Below, piece by piece: positions 53,046 to 61,122 of a stretch of 64,000 bases of DNA; positions within the stretch are counted from its first letter, which is position 1, and every line of letters begins with the position of its first letter. The position numbers and the translations under genes are program-made. A model generated the notes under the pieces. It saw only the letters and a program-made list of their open reading frames with translations. It did no database searches and was not told where the DNA came from. This DNA is from UBA9926 sp038131595. GTDB taxonomy: Bacteria; Pseudomonadota; Gammaproteobacteria; Pseudomonadales; Azotimanducaceae. The stretch is from positions 992,001 through 1,056,000 of the forward strand of contig JAYPPR010000008.1 of NCBI GenBank assembly GCA_038131595.1, written 5' to 3'.

Positions 53046-53549
53046 TCACTGCCTCTGCTTTTGGAGCTTTAAGAGTTTTTTTCGAATCATTTGTCGCTTC
53101 GTTGAGGATAGGTAGTCAACGAATAGCCGACCATCGAGATGGTCAATTTCGTGTTGAATGCAGACTGCGAGCAATCCCTCAGCCTCAATCGAGATGGGCT
53201 CGCCGGCACGATCAAGTGCTGAAACAGTGATGGTATCTGGCCGGTTAACAGGCTCGTAGAAACCTGGGACGGAAAGACATCCTTCTTGGGTTTCAACATC
53301 GCCAGTCGCGGTTTCAATCTCAGGATTAATGAGAACGAGCGGTTCGGATTTATCGTCGCTGACGTCGCAGACCAGAATTCGCTTTTGCACGTTGACTTGG
53401 GTTGCTGCGAGGCCAATGCCGGGAGCCTGGTACATGGTTTCGAGCATGGCCTCGCACAAAGCAGTCACCTCGCTGGTGACGTGAGAAACAGGGGCCGCCT
53501 TGAGGCGTAATCGAGGGTCAGGAAACTCTAAAATAGTCAGCAGGTCCAC
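53046..53549 (-). CDS. def: Peptide deformylase Def
   Basis: Removes the N-formyl group from nascent proteins; a metalloenzyme of 167 residues. All three motifs are present: GIGLAATQ, EGCLSVPG and the metal-binding HEIDHLDG. I choose GTG 53549 (product VDLLTILEFPDPRLR, matching the family start) because the upstream ATG at 53573 lies before the Shine-Dalgarno AAGGAAGAG, which is spaced correctly for the GTG. It is the first gene of def-fmt-rsmB-trkA-trkH. Confidence 0.95.
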   Translation of the reverse strand: MDLLTILEFPDPRLRLKAAPVSHVTSEVTALCEAMLETMYQAPGIGLAATQVNVQKRILVCDVSDDKSEPLVLINPEIETATGDVETQEGCLSVPGFYEPVNRPDTITVSALDRAGEPISIEAEGLLAVCIQHEIDHLDGRLFVDYLSSTKRQMIRKKLLKLQKQRQ

Positions 53550-53670
53550 AAAAATCTCTTCCTTTGGAGTCATTGGCCATGCCGCAAGGTACGCGAGGCA
53601 GTTGGTTTACAGCCTGTTTCCAGGCTCGCCGATGCGATATTGTATCGCGAAAGGATGAGGGAATTCTTTG

Positions 53671-54696
53671 ATGATTAGAAAGTTCATCGTTGTGTTGGGG
53701 CTAGTTCTCTTCCCGCTGGTGTCGGTGGCTGATCGGCTATCACTCAAAGCGGGCGCCCCTGAAGTGTACACGGTGAAAAAAGGTGACACGCTCTGGGATA
53801 TCTCTGGAATGTACTTGGAGGCGCCCTGGCTTTGGCCCGATCTGTGGGAGGTCAACCCGTCCATTGAAAACCCGCATTTAATTTATCCCGGTGATCGCAT
53901 CAGCCTTGTCTATGTCGATGGGGTCCCCAAGCTTCGGATCAACGATGGGACGCCTGGGGTAACAAAACTGTCACCCGAAGTGAGAGAGAGCCCCTTATCG
54001 GGGGCAATCCCGCTCATTCAAACCAGCGACATCGCGGCTTGGGTTCGAGAGGCTCGGATTGTGGATCAGGTGGAGTTGGAGAGCGCTCCGTATATCGTTG
54101 CTGGCACCGACGACCGATTGCTATTAAGTAGCGGCGACAGAGTGTTTGTGACTGGTTTGGCAGCAGATCGCCATCGGGTCCAGGGCATCTATCGTGCTGG
54201 CGACACTTATCGTGATCCTGTCACCGGGCAGTTGCTGGGTCTTGAGGCGGTGGAAATTGGAGTGGCCCATATCGAATCTTCGGTGCCTCCCTACGATGAG
54301 GCTGTTATTGTGCGGGCGAATCAGGAGGTGAGGCCAGGTGATCGGCTTATCCCGAGTGAAGCCAAAGTCCTTGATGCTTCCATTTACCCGAGTGCTCCTG
54401 AAGGCGTTGTCACGGGGAGCGTGATATCGGTCGGCGATAACCAGACACGGGTGGGGCGATTTTCCGCCGCAGTCATTAATGTTGGTAGCAGCCAGGGACT
54501 GGAGCGAGGCCATGTCCTCAAGGTGTTGGGTCCAGAGCGAGCGGTCCGCGACCCTATTACTGGTAAGAAAGTGACCCTCCCGGGCCAGACGAAAGGCCAC
54601 GTGCTTGTTTACCGAAGTTTTGAAACATTGGCCTACGTTCTAGTGATGGACGCTGCAGAGTCGCTGTTGATCGGAGATCTCATCCGCAACCCCTAA
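53671..54696 (+). CDS. LysM-domain cell envelope protein
   Basis: A 341-residue exported protein: signal peptide (KFIVVLGLVLFPLVSVAD), one LysM domain (YTVKKGDTLWDISGMYLE ... HLIYPGDRISLVYV) for peptidoglycan binding, then about 250 residues of beta-rich sequence with repeated hydrophobic turns. No peptidase motif is seen. The divergent def/LysM and following dprA arrangement is conserved in Pseudomonas; its molecular function is not established. ATG 53671 with GAGGGAA upstream; a TTG one codon earlier is possible. Confidence 0.9.
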   Translation: MIRKFIVVLGLVLFPLVSVADRLSLKAGAPEVYTVKKGDTLWDISGMYLEAPWLWPDLWEVNPSIENPHLIYPGDRISLVYVDGVPKLRINDGTPGVTKLSPEVRESPLSGAIPLIQTSDIAAWVREARIVDQVELESAPYIVAGTDDRLLLSSGDRVFVTGLAADRHRVQGIYRAGDTYRDPVTGQLLGLEAVEIGVAHIESSVPPYDEAVIVRANQEVRPGDRLIPSEAKVLDASIYPSAPEGVVTGSVISVGDNQTRVGRFSAAVINVGSSQGLERGHVLKVLGPERAVRDPITGKKVTLPGQTKGHVLVYRSFETLAYVLVMDAAESLLIGDLIRNP

Positions 54697-55271
54697 GCGG
54701 TTACGTCGCGATCCTTCAAAAATATGAAGTCACCAGCGACGTGTCCTCATTCTTGTGGTCTCTCTATTGATTGCGCCTGATTGATTTCGCGCGGCCCATC
54801 TTTAAATCAGCGTTTTCTTAGACTTCATAAAGAGATGGCTTGCTTAGCTTGCTAGTTGCATCGGTTACGTTTCACTGATGACTTAGACCTCGCGCTCGCA
54901 TCGCGACAAGTGCTGGTCCCAGTTTGCAACTGTTTCAAAACGGCGGCCAATCGTGGATGTCAGCGCTTTGTAGCGTCACAGCTCGGCCATGACCCCATCG
55001 GGCTCTGGTCAGTCGTGAGGGGTAAAGGGTCAACCAATCCTGGGAGGGTGGTGCGCTCCGCAAGGTCGGGCGTTGACTAAGCGGCTGTCAACGTTTGTCA
55101 CTCAATCAAAGTCTGTCGCCAAGTCAAAGCTTGTCACTGCTTGTCACTGAATCTTGTCACTGAATCAAAGCTTGGCTCGAAAGCAAAGGCTGGCGCTGAG
55201 GTCGCTGAGAATGTTGGTTGCCAATACTAACGACCTACCAAAAAAGTTGAATGTAAAGGAGCTTATGCTGA
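54697..55271. other. Unusually long gap before dprA with tandem repeats
   Basis: 575 bases with no convincing gene (a 74-codon plus-strand ORF at 54856 has no family features). It contains a cluster of TTGTCACT repeats at 55095-55166. The sequence immediately before dprA has an in-frame TGA at 55269-55271, so the missing dprA N-terminal domain is not simply upstream in frame. Confidence 0.55.
55131..55166 (+). repeat. Short tandem repeats TTGTCACTGAATC
   Basis: Two exact 13-base copies (55141-55153 and 55154-55166) preceded by a truncated 10-base copy (55131-55140). A further TTGTCACT lies at 55095-55102. Confidence 0.8.
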
Positions 55272-56282
55272 ATGGGTCGATACGAAGGCGCCTGGATTAA
55301 GCGGGGTTCCGCCCACTATCCGGAGGGATTTCAAAACGTCTCCGAGCCGCCGCCAGGGGTTTATGTTGCGGGGAATAGAGCATTACTTAACGAACCCGCA
55401 GTCGCGATGGTAGGTAGCCGGAAAGCGTCGCATTATGGCATTGAGATGGCTGAAGCACTGGCATTTGATTTGGCAAAGCAAGGTTGGGTGATCGTCAGTG
55501 GTTTTGCTCAAGGTATTGATACCGCAGCCCATCGGGGAGCCCTTGCGGCAGGGGGTAAAACGATTGCCGTTTTAGGGTGTGGTCTGGCTATTAATTATCC
55601 TAAGCCTAATCGCGAGCTAAGGCTGCGCCTTGAGCGAGAGGGGTTAGTGGTCAGCGAATTTGAACCCAACGCGCCCCCTTACCCCGCGCACTTTCCACAG
55701 CGCAATCGTCTGATTGCGGGCTTGTCCGTCGCACTCGTTGTGGTGGAGGCAAGGGACCGTAGCGGCTCGCTGATCACTGCGCGGCTGGCCCTTGAGTCTG
55801 GCACTGAGGTTGGCGTCGTCCCTGGGCCGGTCACGGCGGGAACGCATTCGGGCTGTCACGCCCTTCTGAAGGATGGAGCCCATCTCATCGAAACCGCTGC
55901 CGACGTAATGCAAGCGGTACCCCCTTGGGTTGCTCAACCAGATTCCTTGATGAAGGTTTTACCTGTGGAACCCACGGAACCCTCGGAACCAGGGGCTTTC
56001 TTGGTAGAACCAAAACATCCGAGCCAGCCTCTCGCCTCAAATCAACTGCGTGAATTGACCGAGAGACATCACGACTTGCTGAATTATCTAGGAGAGGCGG
56101 CCTTATCGCTGCCTGCACTGTCCGAAGGGCTATCGAGTCCTATTCAAGCATTGCAGCCTCTGTTGACGGAGCTGGAAATCGGGGGATTTCTCGTTAGGCA
56201 AGGCGCGGTGTATCGAGCCTCGAGAAACAGGATAGGCAGCGGGGGAAACTCATCGTCTCGCTCGGGTTCCAGGGGCTCGTAG
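55272..56282 (+). CDS. dprA: DNA processing protein DprA lacking the usual N-terminal domain
   Basis: DprA binds incoming single-stranded DNA and loads RecA during transformation. The Rossmann-fold core is intact: AVAMVGSRKASHYG, VIVSGFAQGIDTAAHRGAL, TIAVLGCGLAINYPK, FPQRNRLIAGLS and SGSLITARLALE. A C-terminal winged-helix-like segment follows a Pro/Glu-rich linker (VEPTEPSEPG). At 336 residues it starts only about 45 residues before the core, lacking the SAM-like N-terminal domain of about 75 residues seen in E. coli and many others. TGA at 55269-55271 blocks an in-frame extension. AAGGAG at 55256-55261 is 10 bases from the ATG, somewhat far. The core being intact argues for a working protein. 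Confidence 0.88.
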   Translation: MGRYEGAWIKRGSAHYPEGFQNVSEPPPGVYVAGNRALLNEPAVAMVGSRKASHYGIEMAEALAFDLAKQGWVIVSGFAQGIDTAAHRGALAAGGKTIAVLGCGLAINYPKPNRELRLRLEREGLVVSEFEPNAPPYPAHFPQRNRLIAGLSVALVVVEARDRSGSLITARLALESGTEVGVVPGPVTAGTHSGCHALLKDGAHLIETAADVMQAVPPWVAQPDSLMKVLPVEPTEPSEPGAFLVEPKHPSQPLASNQLRELTERHHDLLNYLGEAALSLPALSEGLSSPIQALQPLLTELEIGGFLVRQGAVYRASRNRIGSGGNSSSRSGSRGS

Positions 56283-56287
56283 AAAAA

Positions 56288-56313
56288 GCCGCTACAAAAC
56301 GCCGCTACAAAAC
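56288..56313 (+). repeat. Tandem 13-base repeat GCCGCTACAAAAC (2 copies)
   Basis: Two exact adjacent copies (56288-56300, 56301-56313) just after the dprA stop, in the 195-base gap before tsaC. Confidence 0.85.
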
Positions 56314-56443
56314 GCGTAGATAGATAACGCGCCTTCATAGAGGCTCGTAATCTGGATACTGAGCAATGACCTCCTCGAATGTAGCCGCCTAACCTGCTAA
56401 GCACCGAGCGCCTGGAGCAAACGATTGTCGAACACCGATCCCG

Positions 56444-56449
56444 TATAAT
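56444..56449 (+). promoter_or_regulatory. Candidate -10 of tsaC-aroE
   Basis: TATAAT 28 bases before the tsaC ATG; no good -35 at 16-18 bases. Prediction only. Confidence 0.35.
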
Positions 56450-56477
56450 CGGCGGCAAGTCGCGGGTCAGGTGCGTT

Positions 56478-57035
56478 ATGTCCGAACAAGAATCTTTATT
56501 GAGCAGGCTGAGAATGGGCGCCGTTGTCGCCTATCCCACGGAGGGAGTGTGGGGTCTAGGCTGCGATCCCCACAACGAGCAAGCGGTTCATCGCATCCTG
56601 ACGATCAAGCAGCGGTCGGTTCAGTCCGGCCTCATACTGTTAGCGAGCAGTGTTGATCAGCTGTCTCCCTATCTTCAAGGCCTCAGCGCCGAATTGGTGG
56701 CTCAGGTAGGAAAAGAGGAATCCGGTCCTGTTACCTTCTTGATTCCAGATAACGGGTACTGCCCCAGCTGGATCCGCGGACAGCATGAATCAGTCGCGGT
56801 CAGAGTGACTAACCATCCTACGGTAGCAACCATCACGGCGGCCCTCGGAGGACCCATCGTCTCCACCTCGGCGAATCGCCATGGCGAGCCAACACTTAGC
56901 TCGGCTGAAGCCATTCGGGAATCGTTAGGAGATGAAATCGACGGTATTGTTGCTGGGGAGCTAGGCGGTGCAGCCGGAGCATCAGAGATTCGTGACCTTA
57001 AAACGGGGCAAATCATTAGAGAGGGTGGAAAGTGA
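56478..57035 (+). CDS. tsaC: Threonylcarbamoyl-AMP synthase TsaC
   Basis: A 185-residue YrdC-domain enzyme making threonylcarbamoyl-AMP for the t6A37 tRNA modification. Visible: VVAYPTEGVWGLGCDPHN, the KQRSVQSGLILL nucleotide/Thr loop, and PIVSTSANRHGEPTLSS. The length marks the short TsaC form (no Sua5 domain). It overlaps aroE by 4 bases. Confidence 0.94.
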   Translation: MSEQESLLSRLRMGAVVAYPTEGVWGLGCDPHNEQAVHRILTIKQRSVQSGLILLASSVDQLSPYLQGLSAELVAQVGKEESGPVTFLIPDNGYCPSWIRGQHESVAVRVTNHPTVATITAALGGPIVSTSANRHGEPTLSSAEAIRESLGDEIDGIVAGELGGAAGASEIRDLKTGQIIREGGK

Positions 57036-57853
57036 TTCAGCTTGGGGTCCTAGGACATCCTGTAGCACATAGCCGCTCGCCTGAGTTGCACGCGCAATTC
57101 GCTAGGCAGGTGGGCCTAGAGATTGATTACCAGAAGCTGGATGTCGCGCCAGGTCATTTCGCCAGCGAGGTCACAAGGCTTCAAGCCGAGAAATGGATTG
57201 GCTGCAATGTCACGGTGCCGTTTAAGCCTGACGCACATGACGTTTGCACAACACTTAGCCGTGAGGCAGAGGTGACTGGTGTCGTCAATACGCTAGTGTT
57301 CCATGACACGGGTGCAATAGAAGGGCATAACACAGACGGTCGCGGCCTTGTTGTAGATATGACAACCCATCAAGGCTGGAATCTAGATCGTGCGCGGGTG
57401 CTCATTTTGGGTGCAGGTGGGGCGACCCAAGGGGTGCTGGGCGCGTTACTTGAAACTAACCCGGCCTCGATTCATGTTTGGAATCGCACCCACGCGAGAG
57501 CCGAGCAGCTGGTGCACCAGCATAACGACGCTCGAGTGGTTGCGATGGCAGCCGATGACCTCGAGTCTCATTATGATTTCGTGCTGCATGCCAGCGCGGC
57601 TGGTTTGCAAGGGCAGCGCGTTGAGGTCCCAGTTCGTTGTGTAGGCTCCTCTACTCGCGCTTACGATCTAAGCTATAGCGCTGAACCAACGCCCTTTCTC
57701 CACTGGGCGTCATTAAACGGAGCAGCAGCGTGCGCGGATGGCCTCGGCATGTTGATCGAACAGGCAGCATTAGCGTTCGAGATTTGGTTTGGGGAGTTGC
57801 CATCGACGATTCCGGTTCGGCGAGCAGAGGGCCTTGCGATCGATAATGGCTGA
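57032..57853 (+). CDS. aroE: Shikimate dehydrogenase AroE
   Basis: A 273-residue NADPH-dependent enzyme of aromatic amino acid synthesis. Visible: GHPVAHSRSPELHAQF, NVTVPFKPDAHD with the catalytic Lys, GHNTDGRGLVVDM with the catalytic Asp, and the nucleotide loop LILGAGGATQGVLGALL. It starts with GTG at 57032, coupled to tsaC. Confidence 0.96.
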   Translation: MIQLGVLGHPVAHSRSPELHAQFARQVGLEIDYQKLDVAPGHFASEVTRLQAEKWIGCNVTVPFKPDAHDVCTTLSREAEVTGVVNTLVFHDTGAIEGHNTDGRGLVVDMTTHQGWNLDRARVLILGAGGATQGVLGALLETNPASIHVWNRTHARAEQLVHQHNDARVVAMAADDLESHYDFVLHASAAGLQGQRVEVPVRCVGSSTRAYDLSYSAEPTPFLHWASLNGAAACADGLGMLIEQAALAFEIWFGELPSTIPVRRAEGLAIDNG

Positions 57854-58342
57854 GCGATGGGCTTTGATATAAACCGTTCAGTGTCAAAAGCGACCCAACG
57901 ATAGAAGGCCCTTCTTTTAGGAGGTTTATAGAGGGCCGATATAGGGTTCATATGCGGTCTTGATAGGTTCTAGCGTGTGCAGAGTTTACTGCCAGCGCTT
58001 GACGGTTTGCATTCTTCATCCACCTTGAGCGCGATGACCAAAGAGGGCCCTCTGAATAATGAACGGATGTTCGTAATAGGACGTTCGTAATAAATTGGAT
58101 ACGAGCCTTCTGGCCGTTCCGTAAAAGATCAGACATTAGTGAATGAGACCAGCGATTCTGTTGGAAGTGGAGAGGATCATCAGATGAGCTCCTTGCTCCC
58201 AGAGCCAGAGCGATGGGTCGCCCCAAGAGCTGCAGTGATTGGACCCTTGGGATATGAAATAACAAGCACAAATCGGACGCCATATGTTTGCTAAGTTTGG
58301 TTGGCAACGGTGGCAGCACGTTTCAGAGATAAGGAGAGTGAC
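57854..58342. other. Intergenic region between aroE and prlC
   Basis: 489 bases without a plausible gene. A weak terminator-like hairpin AGAAG-GCC-CTTCT followed by TTT lies at 57903-57918. A 12-base palindrome AGAGGGCCCTCT is at 58042-58053, and the 10-mer GTTCGTAATA is repeated at 58069-58078 and 58083-58092. Confidence 0.5.
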
Positions 58343-60388
58343 ATGACGGAATTCAATCCACTGCTCGTCGAGGGCGACTTCCCGCTGTTTGACCAGATTC
58401 GTCATGATCATGTCGTGCCGGCAGTGACGCAGGTGTTGGCATCGAATCAGGCGTCCCTAGATACCCTCAAACAGCGAAGCCCGGAGATGATTACTGCGAA
58501 GGATTTGCAGGAGTTTGAAGCACTAGAAGCGCGGTTATACGACGTGTGGCATCCGGTTGAGCATCTCAATGCAGTGATGAACAGCGAGCCTTTAAGGGAA
58601 GCCTACAACACCGCTCGCGCCGCGATAACGGCCTATCAAACAAAGCTAGGCCAAGACGAAGCGCTTTATCAGCTATTTAAAATGTTGCAGCAGAAGGCGG
58701 ATGATATTGGTCTTAGCTCAGAGCAACGAAAAAGCGTTGCCAACTCGCTCTTAGAGTTTGAGCTATCGGGCGTTGCGCTAGCTGGTGAGTCGCGTGACAC
58801 CTACGCGCAGCTGAAAAACGAGGTCAGTGAGCTGACGAGCCAGTTTTCGGAAAATGTGCTCGATGCTACTGATCAGTGGAAGAAGTTGATTGATGATCCG
58901 CAGCAATTAGCTGGCTTACCAGGCTCGGCAATGGAGATGTTTAGTGCCGCTGCTCGAGCGGATGGTCAGGACGGTTATCTCGTCACGCTTGATGCCCCCT
59001 CCTATTTGGCGGTGATGAAAGGGTGTGAAAATCGGGAGTTGCGCAAGGAGGTGTACGAGGCATATGTGACCCGTGCATCAGATCAGGGCCCCTCGGCAGG
59101 CACGTTCGATAACAGCGACATCATGAACCGGATTGTCGAGGTTCGACAAGCCATTGCCAAACTTCTTGGTTATGAGCAGTTCTCAGAATTTAGTCTTGCG
59201 ACCAAAATGGCTGAGACTCCAGAGGCAGTGCTCGCTTTCCTCAATGAGTTAGCTGAGCTCTCCCTTCCTGTCGCGGAAGAGGAGATGCAAGCGCTAAAAG
59301 CGTTCGCATTAGCAGATAGCGGTGTGAGCGATCTCAAGGCCTGGGATGTTGCTTTTTACTCAGAGCGTCAGCGACAAGCCGAGTTTGAGTTATCAGAGGA
59401 GGCTCTGAGGGAATATTTCCCAGCCGGCCAGGTGATCCAGGGGATGTTCGATATCGTCTCGAAGGTATTCGGCGTCGATGTTAACCCCTGTCCAGCAATG
59501 GCGACCTGGCATCCTGATGTGCTGACTTATCAGGTGGAGCAAGAAGGAGAAACGGTCGCCTTCTTCTATCTGGATCTTTATGCCCGTGCGAAAAAGAGAG
59601 GCGGTGCCTGGATGGCCGAATGTCGGAATCGAAGACTCACGCCAGATGGTCGCCTGCAACGCCCGGTTGCGTTTTTGACCTGTAATTTTACCCCCGCGGT
59701 AGGAGATAAGCCCGCCCTGCTGTCGCATGACGAGGTAGTGACGCTGTTTCACGAATTTGGGCATGGGCTGCACCATATGCTGACGAAGGTGACGTGCGCT
59801 GGCGTCTCTGGAATCAATGGTGTCGAGTGGGACGCAGTGGAGTTGCCGAGCCAGTTCCTTGAGAACTGGTGTTGGGAGCGAGAGGCAATTCCCATGATTT
59901 CGGCTCACATCGATAGTCAGGAGTCATTGCCTGATGTCATGTTAGATCGCCTGCTGGCCGCTAAGAACTTTCAGGCAGGCATGCAGATGGTCAGGCAGCT
60001 GGAGTTTTCGCTGTTTGACTTCCGCTTACATCATGAGGCGCATAAAGATTTGGGCATTCAGGGGGTGTTAGATGCGGTTCGAGACCAGGTGGCCGTTGTT
60101 GAGGCGCCCCCATTCAACCGCTTCCAGCATAGTTTTGGTCATATTTTTAGTTCGTTCATTGGTTATGCCGCGGGCTACTACAGTTATAAATGGGCAGAGG
60201 TATTGTCTGCCGATGCGTTTTCGGCGTTCGAGTCGACCAATCCATTCGATCGCCAAGTGGGCGATCGCTTTGTTTCTTCTATCCTGGAGCGAGGTGGCAG
60301 CGAAGATGCGATGTCGCTCTTTGTTGGCTTTATGGGCCGTGAGCCTCAGGTTGACGCGCTTTTAAGACAGGAGGGCATCGCGAGATGA
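58343..60388 (+). CDS. prlC: Oligopeptidase A (M3 zinc metallopeptidase)
   Basis: A 681-residue cytosolic thimet-type oligopeptidase that degrades peptides, including cleaved signal peptides. The zinc motif HEFGHGLHH is present, with the downstream Glu-bearing GVEWDAVELPSQFLENW and the C-terminal SFGHIFSSFIGYAAGYYSYKWAEV. ATG 58343 with AAGGAG at 58331-58336 is the clear start; an upstream ATG at 58301 precedes the ribosome site. It overlaps the next gene by 4 bases. Confidence 0.96.
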   Translation: MTEFNPLLVEGDFPLFDQIRHDHVVPAVTQVLASNQASLDTLKQRSPEMITAKDLQEFEALEARLYDVWHPVEHLNAVMNSEPLREAYNTARAAITAYQTKLGQDEALYQLFKMLQQKADDIGLSSEQRKSVANSLLEFELSGVALAGESRDTYAQLKNEVSELTSQFSENVLDATDQWKKLIDDPQQLAGLPGSAMEMFSAAARADGQDGYLVTLDAPSYLAVMKGCENRELRKEVYEAYVTRASDQGPSAGTFDNSDIMNRIVEVRQAIAKLLGYEQFSEFSLATKMAETPEAVLAFLNELAELSLPVAEEEMQALKAFALADSGVSDLKAWDVAFYSERQRQAEFELSEEALREYFPAGQVIQGMFDIVSKVFGVDVNPCPAMATWHPDVLTYQVEQEGETVAFFYLDLYARAKKRGGAWMAECRNRRLTPDGRLQRPVAFLTCNFTPAVGDKPALLSHDEVVTLFHEFGHGLHHMLTKVTCAGVSGINGVEWDAVELPSQFLENWCWEREAIPMISAHIDSQESLPDVMLDRLLAAKNFQAGMQMVRQLEFSLFDFRLHHEAHKDLGIQGVLDAVRDQVAVVEAPPFNRFQHSFGHIFSSFIGYAAGYYSYKWAEVLSADAFSAFESTNPFDRQVGDRFVSSILERGGSEDAMSLFVGFMGREPQVDALLRQEGIAR

Positions 60389-60630
60389 ACCAGAAGCGGT
60401 TTATCTCCGGGGCAACGTGTCCGAATTGCGGGGCTTCTGACGCGCTTTTTATGTACGCGCATGATGAAAGAGATCATGTGCAGTGCACGGACTGCGATTA
60501 CTCTCAACATCGTCCTGAGCCAGTGCCCTTGGTTGGCAGTGATCAGCCTGCGGGAACGACGCTAGCATCGCCCCCTGCCGGTGTGTTTTGGCGCCAGGCC
60601 GTAAACCCTGGTGATGACACGAAGTCTTGA
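60385..60630 (+). CDS. YheV-type zinc ribbon protein
   Basis: An 81-residue protein with one zinc ribbon: two CxxC pairs, ATCPNCGAS and VQCTDCDYSQ, separated by about 20 residues, and an unstructured Pro-rich tail. This matches the small YheV/DUF2387 family found next to prlC in Pseudomonas-like bacteria. Function unknown. The ATG overlaps the prlC stop (ATGA), so the two are co-translated. Confidence 0.85.
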   Translation: MNQKRFISGATCPNCGASDALFMYAHDERDHVQCTDCDYSQHRPEPVPLVGSDQPAGTTLASPPAGVFWRQAVNPGDDTKS

Positions 60631-60808
60631 TCAGAATGGCTGAACCCTCAAGTTGTAACGAGCAGAGCGTGTGTCTGAGGCGCCCGGTAAAACCCGGTAA
60701 AAAGAATCGCTGTTAGATCAAAAGGCTTTGTCGGCAAAAAGTTGCGTTTTCGGAGCTTCCATTCGGTGTCGTTGCATAACTGTTGCATGGAGAAACAGAG
60801 ACCCGAGT

Positions 60809-61084
60809 TCAGGCATCTATCCAGCGATGGGTCAGAATTGGCGTTAGCTCGGGGCCAACAATTCGTTTCTCGTTAGCACCTGGCGAGGCCCATCGGACTG
60901 GCCAACCAGTGTCAATAAGCCAGGTGATGATCGCTGATAAAGCTGGTGGATGCTGGATTCCAGGGGTGCAATCGCCATCTAAACCGGCCATAATACGCGC
61001 CGCTAACGGTGCCCCCGCCAGATCACCAGTATCAAGCGGACGCCGGTGTGCGATAAGCAGTAGAGGTCTACTGCGAAAAGCCAT
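60809..61084 (-). CDS. Doubtful ORF antisense to the coxB leader (91 aa)
   Basis: The minus strand reads 91 residues with a plausible composition (RSRPLLLIAHRRPLDTG, GLDGDCTPGIQHPPALS, WLIDTGWPVRWASPGANEK) and no stop. No family was recognised, no ribosome site is evident, and its start lies within a hairpin before coxB. It may be a chance ORF; listed because its composition looks more natural than the opposite-strand ORF. Confidence 0.25.
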   Translation of the reverse strand: MAFRSRPLLLIAHRRPLDTGDLAGAPLAARIMAGLDGDCTPGIQHPPALSAIITWLIDTGWPVRWASPGANEKRIVGPELTPILTHRWIDA

Positions 61085-61095
61085 TAGTAGGCTTT
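61057..61095 (+). other. Two adjacent hairpins upstream of coxB
   Basis: GCAGTAG-AGGT-CTACTGC (61057-61074) and AAAGCC-ATTAGTA-GGCTTT (61077-61095), followed within 10 bases by TTTTT (61103-61107). They could form a terminator of the preceding unit or a structured coxB leader. Confidence 0.45.
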
Positions 61096-61122
61096 ACAGT
61101 TAGTTTTTCTGGAGCATGATCC

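Larger units (their letters stand above)
60631..61122. other. Leader/intergenic region before coxB
   Basis: 492 bases. It holds two short direct repeats: CCCGGTAAAA twice in tandem (60683-60702) and GTTGCAT at 60771-60777 and 60782-60788. A pair of hairpins lies near coxB. Overlapping long ORFs occur on both strands between about 60783 and 61103; only the minus one looks at all protein-like (separate entry). Confidence 0.55.

Noticed and set aside
54856..55080. 74-codon ORF in the gap before dprA as the missing DprA N-terminal domain
   Set aside because: Its translation shows no helix-hairpin/SAM-like pattern and is separated from dprA by repeats and stops.
57948..58319. Minus-strand ORFs between aroE and prlC
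   Set aside because: Several mutually overlapping frames are open here, none with family motifs; consistent with chance.
60783..61103. Plus-strand 106-codon ORF before coxB
   Set aside because: Overlaps the hairpin pair and the opposite ORF; composition (Ser/Arg/Gly rich, no hydrophobic core pattern) looks non-coding.
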